Assembly (NCBI GenBank): GCA_037039925.1
Contig: JAXRKP010000152.1
Location: 227,001-291,000 of the forward strand
Direction of reading: 5' to 3'
From: Doris montereyensis
Taxonomy: Eukaryota > Mollusca > Gastropoda > Nudibranchia > Dorididae
Length of the DNA: 64,000 nucleotides
In this document: piece after piece, positions 43,401 through 54,500 of the stretch
Position numbering within the stretch: position 1 is the stretch's first letter
Layout of the letters: each line of letters opens with the position of its first letter
Notes under the pieces: generated by a model
Told to the model about the DNA's origin: nothing
Databases searched by the model: none
Seen by the model: only the letters and a program-made list of their open reading frames with translations
Position numbers and translations under genes: made by a program

Positions 43401-44817
43401 GATTAACTCAGAGGGAAAACTAAGATAAGAAATCAGCCAGACAATCCAAAAGGTAAGTGCAATATATAACGATCTAGGAAAGGCATTTGTAGGTAAACAA
43501 GAATTGTCAACAAAAACCAAAATGGCAGTATACAACACAGTTTATTGTCCTACTCTCCTCTATGGCAGTGAAACCTGGACCTTAGACAGTAAGGAATACA
43601 GTAGAGTGCAGGCAGCCGAAATGAAATATCTAAGAAGAGTAGTACGGAAAACTAAAAGAGACAAAATCAGAAAGACAACTATAAGAGATCAAACCAAAGC
43701 AGATAGCATAAAAACTAAGATAGAAATGAATCAACTGAGATGGTTTGGGCATGTTAACAGAATGAATGACAATAGAATAGCTAAATCAGTATGTATACAG
43801 TGCTAAAACTCAAGGTAAAAGACCAAAAGGCAGACCTCCGAGAAAGTGGGAAGAAGATATAAAAGAGGGATTAACGCAAAGAACTTTAACTTTCATGGAA
43901 GGAAACAGAAAATGTCAGGACAGGGCAGCCTGGAGAAAGATCATTTCAGGCATCTAAAACCCATACAGCTGAAGATAGAACACGAGCTGATAAAGAAAGA
44001 AAGGTATTAAGGAAACTCTGAAACCAGTCGATAATTCACGGGCAAAAAAAATATTTTCTAGGGCTTGATGCCTTTTGAACCACAATGCCAAGTTTCTTAC
44101 AAATTCATCACATCGTTTCAAAGATACAGGCCATATATGTGCCCACATGAGTTTGGAAATGGACTATAATACAGTACAGTGGTAGGCCTAGATCTAGTAA
44201 TGACACACAACCTTGAAAAATAATAAAATATTATCAATATTATTCATGAAAACCAGCACTGGTAGTAATACTAGATCTAGTAACAGATGGACATAATGTA
44301 GTGTAGTTCTCAGAAAAGCATATATTGAGGCCCCGTAAAATGCACCGGACCTTCATTACTGTAAGGTCTTAGGGCTTTCGCTGATTCAAAATGTGTCCTT
44401 TGATCGGTGATTCAATAATCCGGACAAATTGCTCGGAGCGAAGGTGTTCGGATTATCGAGACGTGACTGACTGTACATATAATATATTATACGTACCCAC
44501 TTTCTTTCTGTTTTCCCCACAAAAACCGAACCCCAGCTTTTTATCTGAGTTGTGTTGCTTGGATGTGCCCAACTACAAAACTCCTTCCACTGGATAATCT
44601 TAATCTAGATCTAGATTTTAGATTAGATTAGAACTAGAATTTCTAGAGTAGATATCTCAGCAAGAAATGCAAGAACCACCGACAATGATATTGATCTGTG
44701 ATCGTCTGAAAAGAAGTTTGCCCAATTTCAAAATTAAATATATTAAATTACCTCTGGTAAGGATTTGCCAGCACTTAGATTGTAGATTTTAACGTTATTG
44801 ACATTAGAGACCTGCAT
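20071..44817 (-). CDS. NOL10: Nucleolar protein 10, WD40/NUC153, 18 exons
   Basis: Nucleolar WD40 protein, orthologue of yeast ENP2 (small-subunit rRNA processing). Exons 5' to 3': 44817-44752, 40206-40161, 37729-37632, 37201-37086, 36431-36295, 35908-35843, 34675-34529, 33953-33872, 32954-32805, 29286-29167, 28641-28563, 27679-27552, 26469-26371, 25949-25866, 24332-24147, 23236-23004, 21405-21309, 20205-20071. All introns are GT-AG. Starts MQVSNVNNVKIYNLSAGKSL. WD40 region about residues 1-350 (YKPRFRCYDVHELCLKFER, GLVECWDPRARTK, HVLLYDLRAQKPF). Then GPAPRWCTSLD, VYDDYKFVT and MHGFFLDIRLYHK; NUC153 motif near residue 480 (DDRFSAMFQNPNFQIDMESD); acidic/basic coiled tail ending SGKKHG. Corrected length about 689, against 688 in human. 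One frame break in exon 3, between 37719 and 37718. Intron 9 holds a LINE. Confidence 0.96.
20311..20435 (+). repeat. Dispersed repeat family 1
   Basis: Landmarks GGTGGGCACTACTGGAAGG, CACCCTGAGATCATCAC and GTGGACGGAGTAGATTCCAA. Lies in NOL10 intron 17 in antisense orientation. Confidence 0.75.
20975..21060 (+). repeat. Penelope-type tail, second copy, hammerhead stem lost
   Basis: CTGACAAAACGT at 20988-20999 aligns with CTGGCGA...GAAACGT at 14532-14557 but lacks the stem II hairpin. Both copies share TTTGTTCTGT and GTGGAGTTGTCACTTATTG downstream. Confidence 0.6.
21091..21252. mobile_element. pogo-like MITE with TA target duplication
   Basis: Flanked by TA. Termini are CAGTAGTCGCTGGATAAA and, as reverse complement, CAGTAGTTGCTGGATAAA; 158 bp in all. 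CAGTNGT termini and a TA target are features of Tc1/mariner-pogo elements. Similar TACAGTAGT starts occur at about 22097 and 26722 without a matching right end found. NOL10 intron 17. Confidence 0.85.
22402..22673. repeat. Degenerate two-unit tandem duplication
   Basis: Unit 1 (about 22402-22530) and unit 2 (about 22557-22673) share AGCCAATCAAA, TCAAAGTAGG, TCAATGA-GC-GGATGGT and TGTGGCCTTGCA. NOL10 intron 16; no coding potential. Confidence 0.75.
23390..23612. repeat. Degenerate ~26 bp minisatellite
   Basis: About seven units of the form CCACAAAACAAATTCACCCTAAG with substitutions and small indels, best preserved at 23500-23612. NOL10 intron 15, just 5' (in gene sense) of exon 16. Open frames across it are repeat artefacts. 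Confidence 0.8.
24527..25533 (+). repeat. Family 3 SINE interrupted by a MITE
   Basis: The left part (24527-24682) has the tRNA-like head CGGTGGCCGAGTGGTTAGG. The right part (25404-25533) continues the body with CTTGGAAGTAAAAACCTGC. Aligned to the intact copy at 12073-12372, the break falls exactly at the MITE 24683-25403. NOL10 intron 14. Confidence 0.85.
24683..25403. mobile_element. TTAA-target MITE nested in a SINE
   Basis: 721 bp flanked by TTAA at 24679-24682 and 25404-25407, with GGGGGCATCC and GGACGCCCCC as terminal inverted repeats. Inside are subterminal inverted blocks (about 24838-24868 and 25128-25160) sharing TTTAAAATCTTAAAATCTCA. The uninterrupted SINE copy proves the site. 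Termini differ from the TTAA MITE at 15989, so this is a second family. Confidence 0.92.
29440..29615 (-). repeat. Dispersed repeat family 1, minus-strand copy and fragment
   Basis: Read on the minus strand, 29560-29440 gives TCTCCTCTTAATGCACCCTA, ATCACTGCATGTGGTGGATG and GAAATTCCAATGATACAAAC. A second fragment (TTTCCTCTTAAGTTACCCC) follows at about 29615-29580. NOL10 intron 9, same sense as the gene. Confidence 0.75.
29622..29705. repeat. GA dinucleotide microsatellite
   Basis: About 80 bp of almost pure GA in NOL10 intron 9; it gives a Ser/Leu repeat frame on the minus strand that is not a gene. Confidence 0.97.
29917..32769 (-). mobile_element. RTE-like LINE, copy A, 5'-truncated
   Basis: A 2.85 kb non-LTR retrotransposon in NOL10 intron 9, same sense as the gene. 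TGTCCAAAA flanks both ends (minus strand; + positions 32770-32778 and 29908-29916) as a target-site duplication. The 3' end is an AAAG-type short repeat. Read on the minus strand it encodes an apurinic endonuclease, then a reverse transcriptase, then a C-terminal segment typical of RTE-clade elements. The truncated 5' end falls inside the endonuclease. RTE assignment rests on motif resemblance. Confidence 0.9.
30143..32769 (-). pseudogene. Endonuclease-reverse transcriptase of LINE copy A, broken
   Basis: Endonuclease blocks: LKVDILTITET, LMLLGDLNSRVGNN and SDHHLVIAKIRL (32045-32769). Reverse transcriptase blocks: DWKKGTVVPIHK, ECSNYRGISLLSV, LCFIDLEKAFDTVRR (30887-31972), then an FADD catalytic motif near 30690-30710 in another frame. 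The C-terminal block has LLYGSETWTLDSREYSRVQA and YLRRVVGKTKR (30143-30400). Several frame changes between these blocks mean no intact protein is encoded, although some may be sequence error. Confidence 0.85.
33064..33345 (+). repeat. Dispersed ~280 bp repeat, copy 1 of 2
   Basis: Aligns with 35125-35400 in the same orientation. Shared blocks: TCATACTATAAT, AGGCTTTTAAAC, CCATAAATTC, GG-TGGACGT-GGCAT and CATTTCTCTCAACC. NOL10 intron 8; nature unknown. Confidence 0.8.
35125..35400 (+). repeat. Dispersed ~280 bp repeat, copy 2 of 2
   Basis: See copy at 33064-33345. The pair is diverged by perhaps a fifth of positions by eye. NOL10 intron 6. A tRNA-like SINE head on the minus strand (B-box-like GGATTTGATTCCC) may follow at about 35495-35590. 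Confidence 0.8.
37315..37425. repeat. GT/GA compound microsatellite
   Basis: A GTGTGT run passes into a GAGAGA run with a few AAAG interruptions. NOL10 intron 3. Confidence 0.95.
38663..39591 (+). mobile_element. mariner-family element, dead
   Basis: Terminal inverted repeats of about 28 bp. The left starts near 38664 with GAGGTCCATTTCATAAGTAA; the right, as reverse complement from 39590, starts GAGGTCCATTTCAAAAGTAA. The right flank is TA; the left flank is TG, a decayed TA. The ~930 bp length is short for mariner (about 1.3 kb), so the 5' part of the transposase is reduced. NOL10 intron 2. Confidence 0.88.
39032..39495 (+). pseudogene. Mariner transposase fragment
   Basis: Resembles the C-terminal half of mariner/SETMAR-type transposase: VPTGATINAQYY, GLLKSGVVFHHNSAPIHKAR, YLPDLDPCDFHLFPKMKKHF. 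In active mariners the first block carries HDNA; here it reads HHNS, so a catalytic Asp is lost. An in-frame stop follows at about 39241, and the upstream part (38880-39030) is recognisable only with stops and frame changes. Non-functional. Confidence 0.88.
39875..40125. mobile_element. 251 bp MITE with ~26 bp inverted ends
   Basis: The left end from 39875 is GAAGGGGTCATTTCAAAAGT and continues GTGCCTA. The right end as reverse complement is GAAGAGGTCATCTCAATAGT and continues GTGCCTA. Three mismatches in 26. Overlapping open frames on both strands are by-products. The ends share GGTC-ATTTCAAAAGT with the mariner 284 bp upstream, suggesting a related non-autonomous element. Confidence 0.88.
41361..44003 (+). 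mobile_element. RTE-like LINE, copy B
   Basis: Second copy of the LINE seen at 29917-32769, here antisense to NOL10 in intron 1. It begins inside the endonuclease (LGYLNARLGNNVETSGGVIG), runs through the reverse transcriptase (ECSNYREISLLSV, LCFVDLEKVFDTVRRDEL, RQGCILSPLLF, SADDLILFGK) and ends with YGSETWTLDSKEYSRVQA and AAAGAAAG near 44003. Several frameshifts, stops and a ~95 bp internal tandem duplication (42267-42461) show it is inactive. No target-site duplication was recognised. Confidence 0.9.
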
Positions 44818-45544
44818 TTTCAAAGCGGTACTTTACCACGATCTAAACATTGGTGCCATGAGGCCGTTTGTTTACCAGTTAGTTCAGGAGAATGAAGTCC
44901 CCTTATTTACGGTGATACGTTACTTTAAGAGATTAAAAATATGTTAGTATCATAGGACCTTTTTAAAAAAATTTTCAGTATATTTTAGCAACTAAAACTG
45001 AAAAAAAACGGATGAGTAAGTAAAATTATCGATATTATAAACTGGTGAAACATTTGTATTGTAGAAATAAAGTAATATTCAATATATTTATTGGTATTCA
45101 TCAAGGAGGTTCTATTTATAACCTCCTTGTTATTCATGCATAAATTGATCGGGTGTGCTATCTTCTGTAGAGACCGTAAGCATCAGTTGGACGCCATTTA
45201 TTCGTACCTTCCGGTTTGCTTTCCATGGTGTGGTTCGCCGACAGCGTTTTGACGTTATCAAGACATTTGAAAAGTTATGATCTCACCACAGAAGACATGA
45301 TGTAGCCGTGTCCATAAGCGCCCATTTATTTTCATCGGAAGTGTATTGGCAACTGCACCAAACACAATTTCTCTCTAATTCGATCTTCAATCAAGTTTAC
45401 TCACTGGAGCTAGATCTAGATCTAGATCTAGCTCTATTTATAAATTAGGTTCCAGGTCTAAATAGAATCTCCTTAGGTCTTCAAGACTCATTTCCTCTGG
45501 ACACTTCATTTTCTAACAGATCGTGGATAAGTTAATCAGAAACG
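44818..45544. promoter_or_regulatory. Probable bidirectional promoter, NOL10/SREK1
   Basis: The start codons of NOL10 (minus, 44817) and SREK1 (plus, 45545) are 728 bp apart and face away from each other. The interval is not CpG-rich and shows no clear TATA box. A 10 bp perfect hairpin, CAAGGAGGTT / AACCTCCTTG with an 8-base loop, sits at 45102-45129, and a TCTAGATCTAGA run at 45411-45434. Shared control is inferred from geometry only. Confidence 0.55.
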
Positions 45545-48500
45545 ATGTCGGACAAACTAACTACTCGAGTCATTCAGGTCACAAACATAGCCCCTAGCTG
45601 CTCCAAAGATCAGCTCCGTACTCTTTTGGCTACCTGGGAAGGATAAAGGAGCTTCAAATGTACCCACCTGAGTAAGTACATATTCTATATCTACACCATA
45701 CACCCTTGAACTTGCAATGTGAAATATGAGAGGAAGTCAGCATAAGACATGATTTTATAAATCGGATTGACTTTGTCATTAAATGATTAATGGAGAGCGC
45801 TATTCGTCATGGGGAGTGATTATTTGGACCCGGGTCCAATAGACAAAAATGGTTATTCGGACCCGGCCTGCTCCTGCGATCTCGGACCAGGGTGCTAACC
45901 TGCACTGATCTCCACCCCTACGATCTCGTGTCGTGCGAGACGAGAACGCGCGTGATTTCATTTGGCGCGAGCCACCTACGTCTGTTCTCAATTCACACTT
46001 CACTAGACGAGACGCATAGATCCAGACCCGGGGTAGAGATCGCCGCACCCATGATTTGCAATGCTCTATCTACATTAAATGAATTGAGCTTTAACTTTAA
46101 CTATGTATTGGTGTCTCTTCGTTTAAGTTTAGTAAGCAAGTTTTGTTCTGTTGCATGCATTTGTGTAAATTTGGTGTGCTTATCTTTGTGGCTCTCCTTC
46201 TCCTTTTTCCTCCTCCTGGCTCTCTTTCTCTCTCTTTCTCCTCCTTGCTCTCATTTTTGTGAATTTGGTGTCTGCATATATGCTCTCTCTCTCTCTCATT
46301 TTTCCTCCTCTTTCTCTTGCTCTCTCTGTCCTATTCTTAACGATACCTTCTTTTTCCTCCTCTCCTCTCTCCATTCTTGAAAAGAAGAATGTACAAAAGA
46401 TCAGGAAGTATGAGATAGTAGATGAGTAAGAGTCCATAATACTATAAAGATAGTATTATGATTGCTGAGACTGATCCAAAGAGAACGTAAACACAACACA
46501 GGCTACAGGGTGATCCATCTCAAAACCCAACCCAACTTACAAACAATGAATTTGAAGCGGATGGCATGTCGATCTAATTGTAGTAGGCTACAACTACAAC
46601 TAGATCTACATGATGTCAAGAAATAAACTGACATTGATTAGTTATTCGCTCGACCTTTGACTTTGACCTGTCTTGGCCTCGTTACGATCGGTGGCCGCCA
46701 TTTGCAAGGGTGTAGTCTATCGGTTCAATCGGTGATCAAAATGTGTCGAAATTCAATCAAAATAGTATCAAATTATAGGGTTTACACCCATTATAATCTG
46801 AAACTGACTGAATCAATTGATATGTGTAGACAAAAGTCAATAATACGCATGAATGCAAAGATCTAAACGGTAAGGAAAAATAAGGGTCCGAATACAATTT
46901 TGGTTATTCAGACCCTGAGTCCGGCGGAACGAACGAAGGCTGAGAAAGTAGACCGGGTCCGAATAACCATTTTTGCCTATTGGGACCCGGGGTAAAGATC
47001 GCCGCAAGAGCGGAAGTCAGCAGGCCGGGTCTGAATAACCATTTTTGTCTATTGGGCACCCGGGTCCGAATAATTACAGCCATACGTCATGAGTATCGGA
47101 TGTACAAACAGATGATGAATCAAGTAGTGTCTTGGTATTTGATGTGATTCCGCTAAGCACACCATTTTACCGTTTACAGTTCTGTCAGCGTCATTCATTC
47201 ATTGTTTGCCAGCCAGATAAGATTATAAATACCTTTGAAACGTTTTTTTAAAATTCCGTTAACTTTTCCCATTCATCTCATGTTCTATGCCTATATAGAT
47301 TCTCTCTCTCCTCACTTACTTACAAGTGTGTACCTAGTCTCATTCATCTTATTTATCCTATATTCTCTCTGTCCCTCATTCTTACTGTACCCACGTTTCG
47401 TTTTCTCTCCCTCCTTCGTACTTAAAAATTCTTTACTGTTCTGTGATTTATTTTTTCTTGCTATATCACCATTTGATCATGTTCCTCTATTTCTATTTCC
47501 ACGACTGTAGGTCTTTCCCGTTAATAGGGAATTCCTGTGTTTTATTTAAGTAAATGTACATGCAATGTTGAATAATGACATTTACGTCATTCTTTTCTTC
47601 TTCTTTTTCAGGAATGCTGAGGGTGTGGTTACAGCTCGGGTGGCCTATATTGAATTTGAGGATGCAGTCACAACCGGAGTGGCCCTTCACCTGAGCAGTA
47701 CAGTTTTCATCGACAGAGCTATCATGATTGTGCCAGTCATGGATGGTGAGGACAGATAAATGTCAATTAAAAAATTTTTTTTATCATATCATCATGTGTG
47801 TGCTTGATTCTTTGTTGTCTTAGTTTGAAATTGATATCACGCTTTAGGTACATTAGTTGTTTTGACAGTGAAAAAATGTATGTGATAGTCACACATCGTG
47901 TACAAGGCCCAGTGATACTGATACACGTTTGCGATTTGTTTAAGTGCGAGTTTCTTTTTCTCCTCCTTCCCGATCTTATCGATATTATACATCTCTAAAT
48001 GTAGTGGTTTTGATAGCGGTCCATGGGCTGTTTCCTCTTAATTCAACCTGAGATCACTACAGTGGTGGACGGGGTAAATTTCAAAGAAACAATTCTAGAT
48101 CTATTTAGACCGATCGCTGATAGATAGATGGAATATATTAGAGTCTTTCCTCGAGATGTAATATCCATTTCTTTGAGGAATAAGCTAGTAGACGAAGAAA
48201 GTTTGATGACATATTAAATTATCTAGATTTACTACATGATTTGTTTGCTTTTTAAAAATATTTATTTTGTATTTGGTTGAACTAAGGAGGTATGGATGGG
48301 TAATGAATGTAATAGATTTCATTTGCAATCAGCGACATGTTTCATCTTATGTAGCTAAGGTTATGGTTATAGTAATGATTGCCTGTTGCGTTTTTTTCAA
48401 TACAGGAAAGATTCCCGATGAAAGTACGGCTTTACAATTGACACCATCGGCTGTTGCTGGCATGTTACCAGGACAACCAACATGGCCAGCCAATGTAGTC

Positions 48501-51500
48501 AGCCAGGTATGGTTTTGTCCTCTTTTGTTTTAGCTTGGCCTTTACATTTCGGGCGTGACAAACTATCAGCAGTGGGTTGTGGGGTGGGTTTTCTTTTTAT
48601 GAAACAAGATTTTTACCAATACAAACCATGTGTTATGGAAATACTGTTATTTATTCATCAGCTTTAAAAGTATTTCTGTGTGATTGACAGTACAAGTCAT
48701 TTTTAGTGGTCAAAAGTGTTTGAGCAATACTTTCTCTTGTGAGAAAATAAAAGCTGGACAGCTAAGAAGTATGTGTGTCAGTTTAATTTACTCATTATTT
48801 GTGTCTAAGGGGTCTTTTGTCAATCTGAAAGAATTGTCTTAAAATGTAGAAATATGTAGTCAATGAAAGTTTGATATTGAACTGATCCTATATTTTATAA
48901 CTAACTGGATGGACTTTTAATCTTTTAGATACTTTAAAAAATCAAATACTGGTTTCTAAGCAGAACCTAGATATATTTTTTTTATGGCTTTTTCAAAAGA
49001 AATTGTTTTAATTTCAATATCCTTTGGAAATTCTGTCATGATTTTTGTCCACTCCTCAGGTGACTGGCCTTGGAGCTAATCAGAAGATTATGACCAATGA
49101 TCCTCGCCTCACTTCTCTAGGATTACCTCAGTATCCTCCACTTCCAGCAACAACAGATCCAAGTAAAATTGAAGAAATTCGCGAACGGTTTACGTAACTA
49201 ATTTAGACTCCAAGGTAAGATATTATTTTCTACAAATTGAAGTATTCAAAGATATCCTCAGGGTTGCCAAGCGTCCCGCAAACTGCTGGACAGTCCTGTA
49301 TTACCGTCGCCTGTCATGCAAATCAAACTTTCTTAACTGTTAAGCTTTTAACAGAAAACCCCACAATATATTATTATAACATTACATCGTTACCCTGTAG
49401 TACCTGTATAACACTACAATCACAATTTAGACCTCTTGTACTGTTATTACTAATTGCAATGCGACCTTTATAATAGGAGCATGGTCTTGTTATAAAAAGG
49501 ACGGCGTTCTCGTTCACCTGTGTGTGCGTGAGAGAAAGATAAAAGAGAAAGAGTTTCGGCTCCATGCTTTGTCTGACTTCAACGCTATAACTATAAGACG
49601 CAAGTGTCTCTCTATCATTTATACAAGAATTGAGTATTATTAAGTATACAACATCGCCATCAGTACAGACACATGAAGCATTGTGTTTGGGATATGTGGC
49701 TCTCAATAATATTTTCTCAGACGTATACCCTATGTCAGCTTTTTACAATACGACCCATAGTACCAGGGCGTATCCCAATTTATCCTGGACAGGTCACTGG
49801 TCTGACACATATCTTCACTCTCAAGCTAATGCTTTTTGCACCAGGGTTCTAATGGGGAAAATGTGTGTTCGAATCTGGGAACTCGTGATTCCAGTCCATC
49901 ACTTGGCCACTTGATTTGTGCTTATCCTATAATTTCTGAGACTCTATTTTTGTTGCTTATATTAAGTGCTATTATTTCTAGAAAGCTGATTGACCTGTTT
50001 ACGCCTCTTTCTGACTCTAAAGGTCATGATTTTATTGTAATAGGGTCACTTTGTGCGAAGCCTATCATTGGTGGTATTTTTAGCTAGTGTACTGCCTTTG
50101 TTTAAACACATACATTTCATCGTTCTGCTTCATTCGTCTTTGTTTTTTATGTGCATTTTCTGCTTTTGATTTTATTTTTATCATCAATTTTGACATAATG
50201 GGCTGTTGCAATAGTGGCACGAAGATAGAAGAATCCTTTTCCTAACGCCACCCATCAGAAGCACACAGTAAGCTTAGAAAATGTAAACACACCATGGTGA
50301 TCTGGTTGCAGGGAAATTGTATCTAGGTCAGCGTCTCTGGTTGGGGAATCTACACACTAATGAGTTAAACATTTAATATAATGTTAGCTAGGTGTCGGAA
50401 TGGGAGAATAACGTTTCAAACTTGGCAACCCTGCATCCTTTAAACTTTTCTTTTTCTTTTTTTAAATTCCTTTCAAAACGTAAAATTGGTCTGGTTTAAT
50501 TTTTGTCTTTAAGGTAAGTTCCACACTGTTGATTTATTCTTGTTCTTTACAACTTGTCAAAGTGTGTTTTTGTTTTGAAGTCTCTGGGATGTGTTTGTAA
50601 TAACCAAATTCCCTAATTTGATATTAGACGGGGGTTGATGATGTGGAAAAGCTAATGTTTTGTAATATATGGTGGAGTTTTTTTAATACTTTAATCTCGG
50701 AATTACCAAATGCAATATAATATTTTCCTGCTTCTTTTTTTTTGTTTTTTTGGTTAAACTGTAAAGATCACAATGTATAAAATCATAACCTGTACTTACA
50801 GGACCCACACGACTAAAGGCATCAAAATTTTCATAACTTGGTGTTAAAACCATTGAAACGTCTCTTTACCTGTTATTACAGCAAAAATAGTTGGTATTTA
50901 GAAAGGTTTTTCACTTCTTTCTCATTCAGATTGTCTTGATAACAGATAAAAACCAATAATTCTTTTCCTTTATCGTTCAGGTAACCCCAGACATGTTGCT
51001 CACCTTTTTCTCCCAGACGGAGAAATCAAGTACATTCGTATGGCTGGAGAAGAGACTGGCAGCACCCGCAGTGCTTATATTGAATTTACCGATCAGCGGT
51101 GCATTGCTCAAGCTCTCAGTTACAATAATGTGGTGTTTCATGGTCAGACAGTCAGGTAAGACAGAACAGTGTTTCTTTTATTTACATTTTTAATAAAAAT
51201 GCAGGATTCATTATTTTTTTCAGTGAGTCTTTCATTATACGCAAGTTGTTTGTTTCTTTGATCGTAATTTACCATATCCACCATTTGTGGTCGTCTCAGG
51301 ATTAATGTAGAGAAAATGGCTAGATGAAAGACTTGTGAGAGGAAGAAAGACCTTTGATGACTTATATTTTTGCCGGTGCCTTGGAAAATTACATGTCAGT
51401 CTTCTTTTCATTTCAGTGTTAAGCATGCTACTACCAGCATCGTCAAACCAAGTGCAAAATCAGAGGCGTCTCAACGTGAGATTGATGAAGCCATGAAGAA

Positions 51501-54500
51501 AGTGAAGGAAGCGTCCAAGCTTATATCCGCTGCGGCCAATACTGAAAGTAGGCTCCTTTTCCCTTTTTTTCTGGTTTGATTTGTGTAATATTTTACTCAG
51601 ATTTTAATATAATCCGGCTCATATCTTCACGACTGCATCCAGCAGGGTGTCCAAGTGAATTGAATTTTCAACTTATGGTAGGAAAAGTTGGATTTTGGGC
51701 GTCAATTGGATTGCATGGTCGGGAAATTGGGTAGCAATTACGTTTAGGAGCAGGGTGGGAAACCCAGTGGCAGTAGTTCCATAGGAAAATGATACAAGTG
51801 GATATGAATGAATACGAACCGGTCAATTTTTTCAACTTCATGGAGAGGCAGGGAAGACAATGTTTAATTGCCAGTACGATTGTGTGATATACATATTTTA
51901 AGGAAAATCACTCTCTTAAACTTAGTAATACAGGCAAGCAAGGAAAACCCAAAGAAGTGAAGAGAAAAGAAAGAAAAAAAATTAAAGAAGATGAAATGGA
52001 AAGTGTTGAAATTTTATTTGTTTATGCACACCTTAGGCACCCCTGTGTTATTTGCCTTAGTGAATAATGGTAATGTATCATACAAATTTGGCTGTTCCAC
52101 TGTGTCAAATGGTAGATTTGTAATAGTTATCAATCAAACCATAGGGAAATACAATAGTTTACAGACAGACATTTTCTGTTGTCACTGAGGTTTTCTTGTT
52201 TGATTTTTTACATGGTTTTAACATCCTCAAATGACAGTGAACTATTATTAGTGTCAAAGTGTTTTCTGTTGATAGTTAAGGGTTCTTGTTTCTTAGTTAT
52301 AATGAGAAAGATTGGCATTTGAAACTTTTCCTTTCCTTTTTCCAACCAAGGAGAAAGGTCCAGCACTCCTCCTAAGAAAAGGTCTCGTAGTAGATCAAGA
52401 AATCGAACTAGATCTCATTCAAGGCCAAGAAGGTCGCGATCTCGGTCCCGTGGCCGCCGCCGGCGAAAGCAGATCTAGATCTCGCAGGAGATCTCGTTTC
52501 GTCGCAGGTCTCCTAAAAGATCGAGGACACCTCCAAGGAGACGGCGTTCACGTTCACGGTAAGCTTCACCGGTTGAAAATTTGTGTCCCATTTTGTTTGT
52601 TAATGCATTTTTATAGAGATGTCTCGGTTAATTGTTTGCAAATAATATATCTTTGCTATGATACAAAAATATGAGGGCATGACTAGGTTGAACAAAAAGA
52701 AGAAAATATTTTTAGTGTTGGTCACGTGTGATTTTCAGTCGACAGCACGGAAATTAAAGCTCTTTGTCTTCTCTTGGTTTTTTCCCTAGGTCTGCTTCTT
52801 GCTTGATTTCTTTTTAAAAGGCTAAATACCAGTGTTGGCTAATCATAAACATCTTTGGAAACATCAAAAAATGTTAGCTGACACAAGTAGTGCAATTAGG
52901 ACAAAGCTGTCTAGGGATTGGTATAGTATAGCTTCAAGTGCCTTGGGAATTGGTAGTAAATTCTGAGTAATTTGCAATAAGCACATTGGCTTATTTCACT
53001 ACCTGTGCTGGTTTTGATGACTGTGTGTATGTATCTTTCCATTGGTATATTGAGATTGTTAGTTGAGGTGCCTCTGTATATCATTACACATATTTAAAAC
53101 AGCTCTATGTATTTAGCTGCGTGGGAAATGTGTATATCCTCAACAGTTGATAGAAATTCAATCATCACAGTGATCTAAATATGAGGAGACTGATTATTTT
53201 ATTTACAATTGTGCAGTTTTGAGAGATTACCTTCAAATGCTATCAGATATTTTGGGGCTTCATAGAACTAAACACAACTATTTTGCATCATCAACAATAT
53301 CCTATTGTCTATTTTTATTTGAGACTTGTAAGAAATTAACATTCATCAAGAAACTGTTATGTTTATTAAAATTTGAGGAATTTGGAAGTTTGGTGGGGGG
53401 TCATTACAGGTGTTTTTCTTTTCGTTTCATCTGTCATGCCCTTAATGAGATTGTACAATATAAATTACTATGATAATTATATTTTTTTTACACTTGTTAT
53501 TTTGATTCATGCAATGTAAAATTAAATGTGAAGGGTCCTAAGCTTAGATCTGCAGAAAATTTTTTAGTCCTTAAAGAAAAGAAAACGATTTAAATAAAAA
53601 CAAAAGACATCAGAGTAGTAGATAGTTTGAATATACTTTTGATATTTTATCCAGAATTTTCAGTGATTTTTCACAATGTTGTGCACACTGTCATCTAGCA
53701 TTGTTTTTTTTTAGGGGGTTATGGTGTTGTGGTATTTCCTAGAATATTGTAATTTTGATACAGCTGGGAATGCTAAGAAAATATGGTATTATATCATCTG
53801 TGTCAGGCAACCCTTCATATTATTATTTTTTTTATCATATCTTTTGCAATCTGTGTATATCATATCTTTTGCAATCTGTGTATAATGTGCATTTCCACGC
53901 ATGTAGTTGTAAGTAACCCTTGTCCTCCAACACAGGGGAAGAGTGGCCCCTGCAGCCCCCCTCCTGTGTGAGTATATCAATCCATTTCCATAATTCACTT
54001 CTTCTCTTTTAATCTGTCTATCTTTCTTTCATCACTACTTTTTATATAATATATACATGTGTTGATTTGTTCTCGTGTTAACCACCATCCATCATCTCTT
54101 TTCAGTTTTTTAATATATATTTCTTCTTGCAGTATTGAAATAGGATACTTAAGTGAACAGTGTTTAGCTATTTTCCATACCAACATAATGTAGTCCTGTC
54201 TGGGTTTTTATTTTTGTGTGTTTTTTTATTATCCACAATCAAGGTGATATCAGGGTTTTTTAATTTTGCCCAGACTGCCCTGTAAGCAGCCAAGATATCT
54301 TTAACCGTGCACAGTGTTTTGATCTGTATATGGGACCTCCTTTTCATCATCCGTCTCCCATCAGACTGGGTATTGATCCACCTACCTAAACCTTAAAACA
54401 TTTTTCAACCTGCCGGGGCAGAAACCTCTACCAATTGGTTGAGAGGCCGACACCTTGCCTCTGGGCCGTCGAGTTCTAATATTTAGTCCAATCAATTGCA

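Noticed and set aside
45800..46048. Arg-rich open frame on the minus strand
   Set aside because: It coincides with the GC-rich inverted end of a DNA element in SREK1 intron 1.
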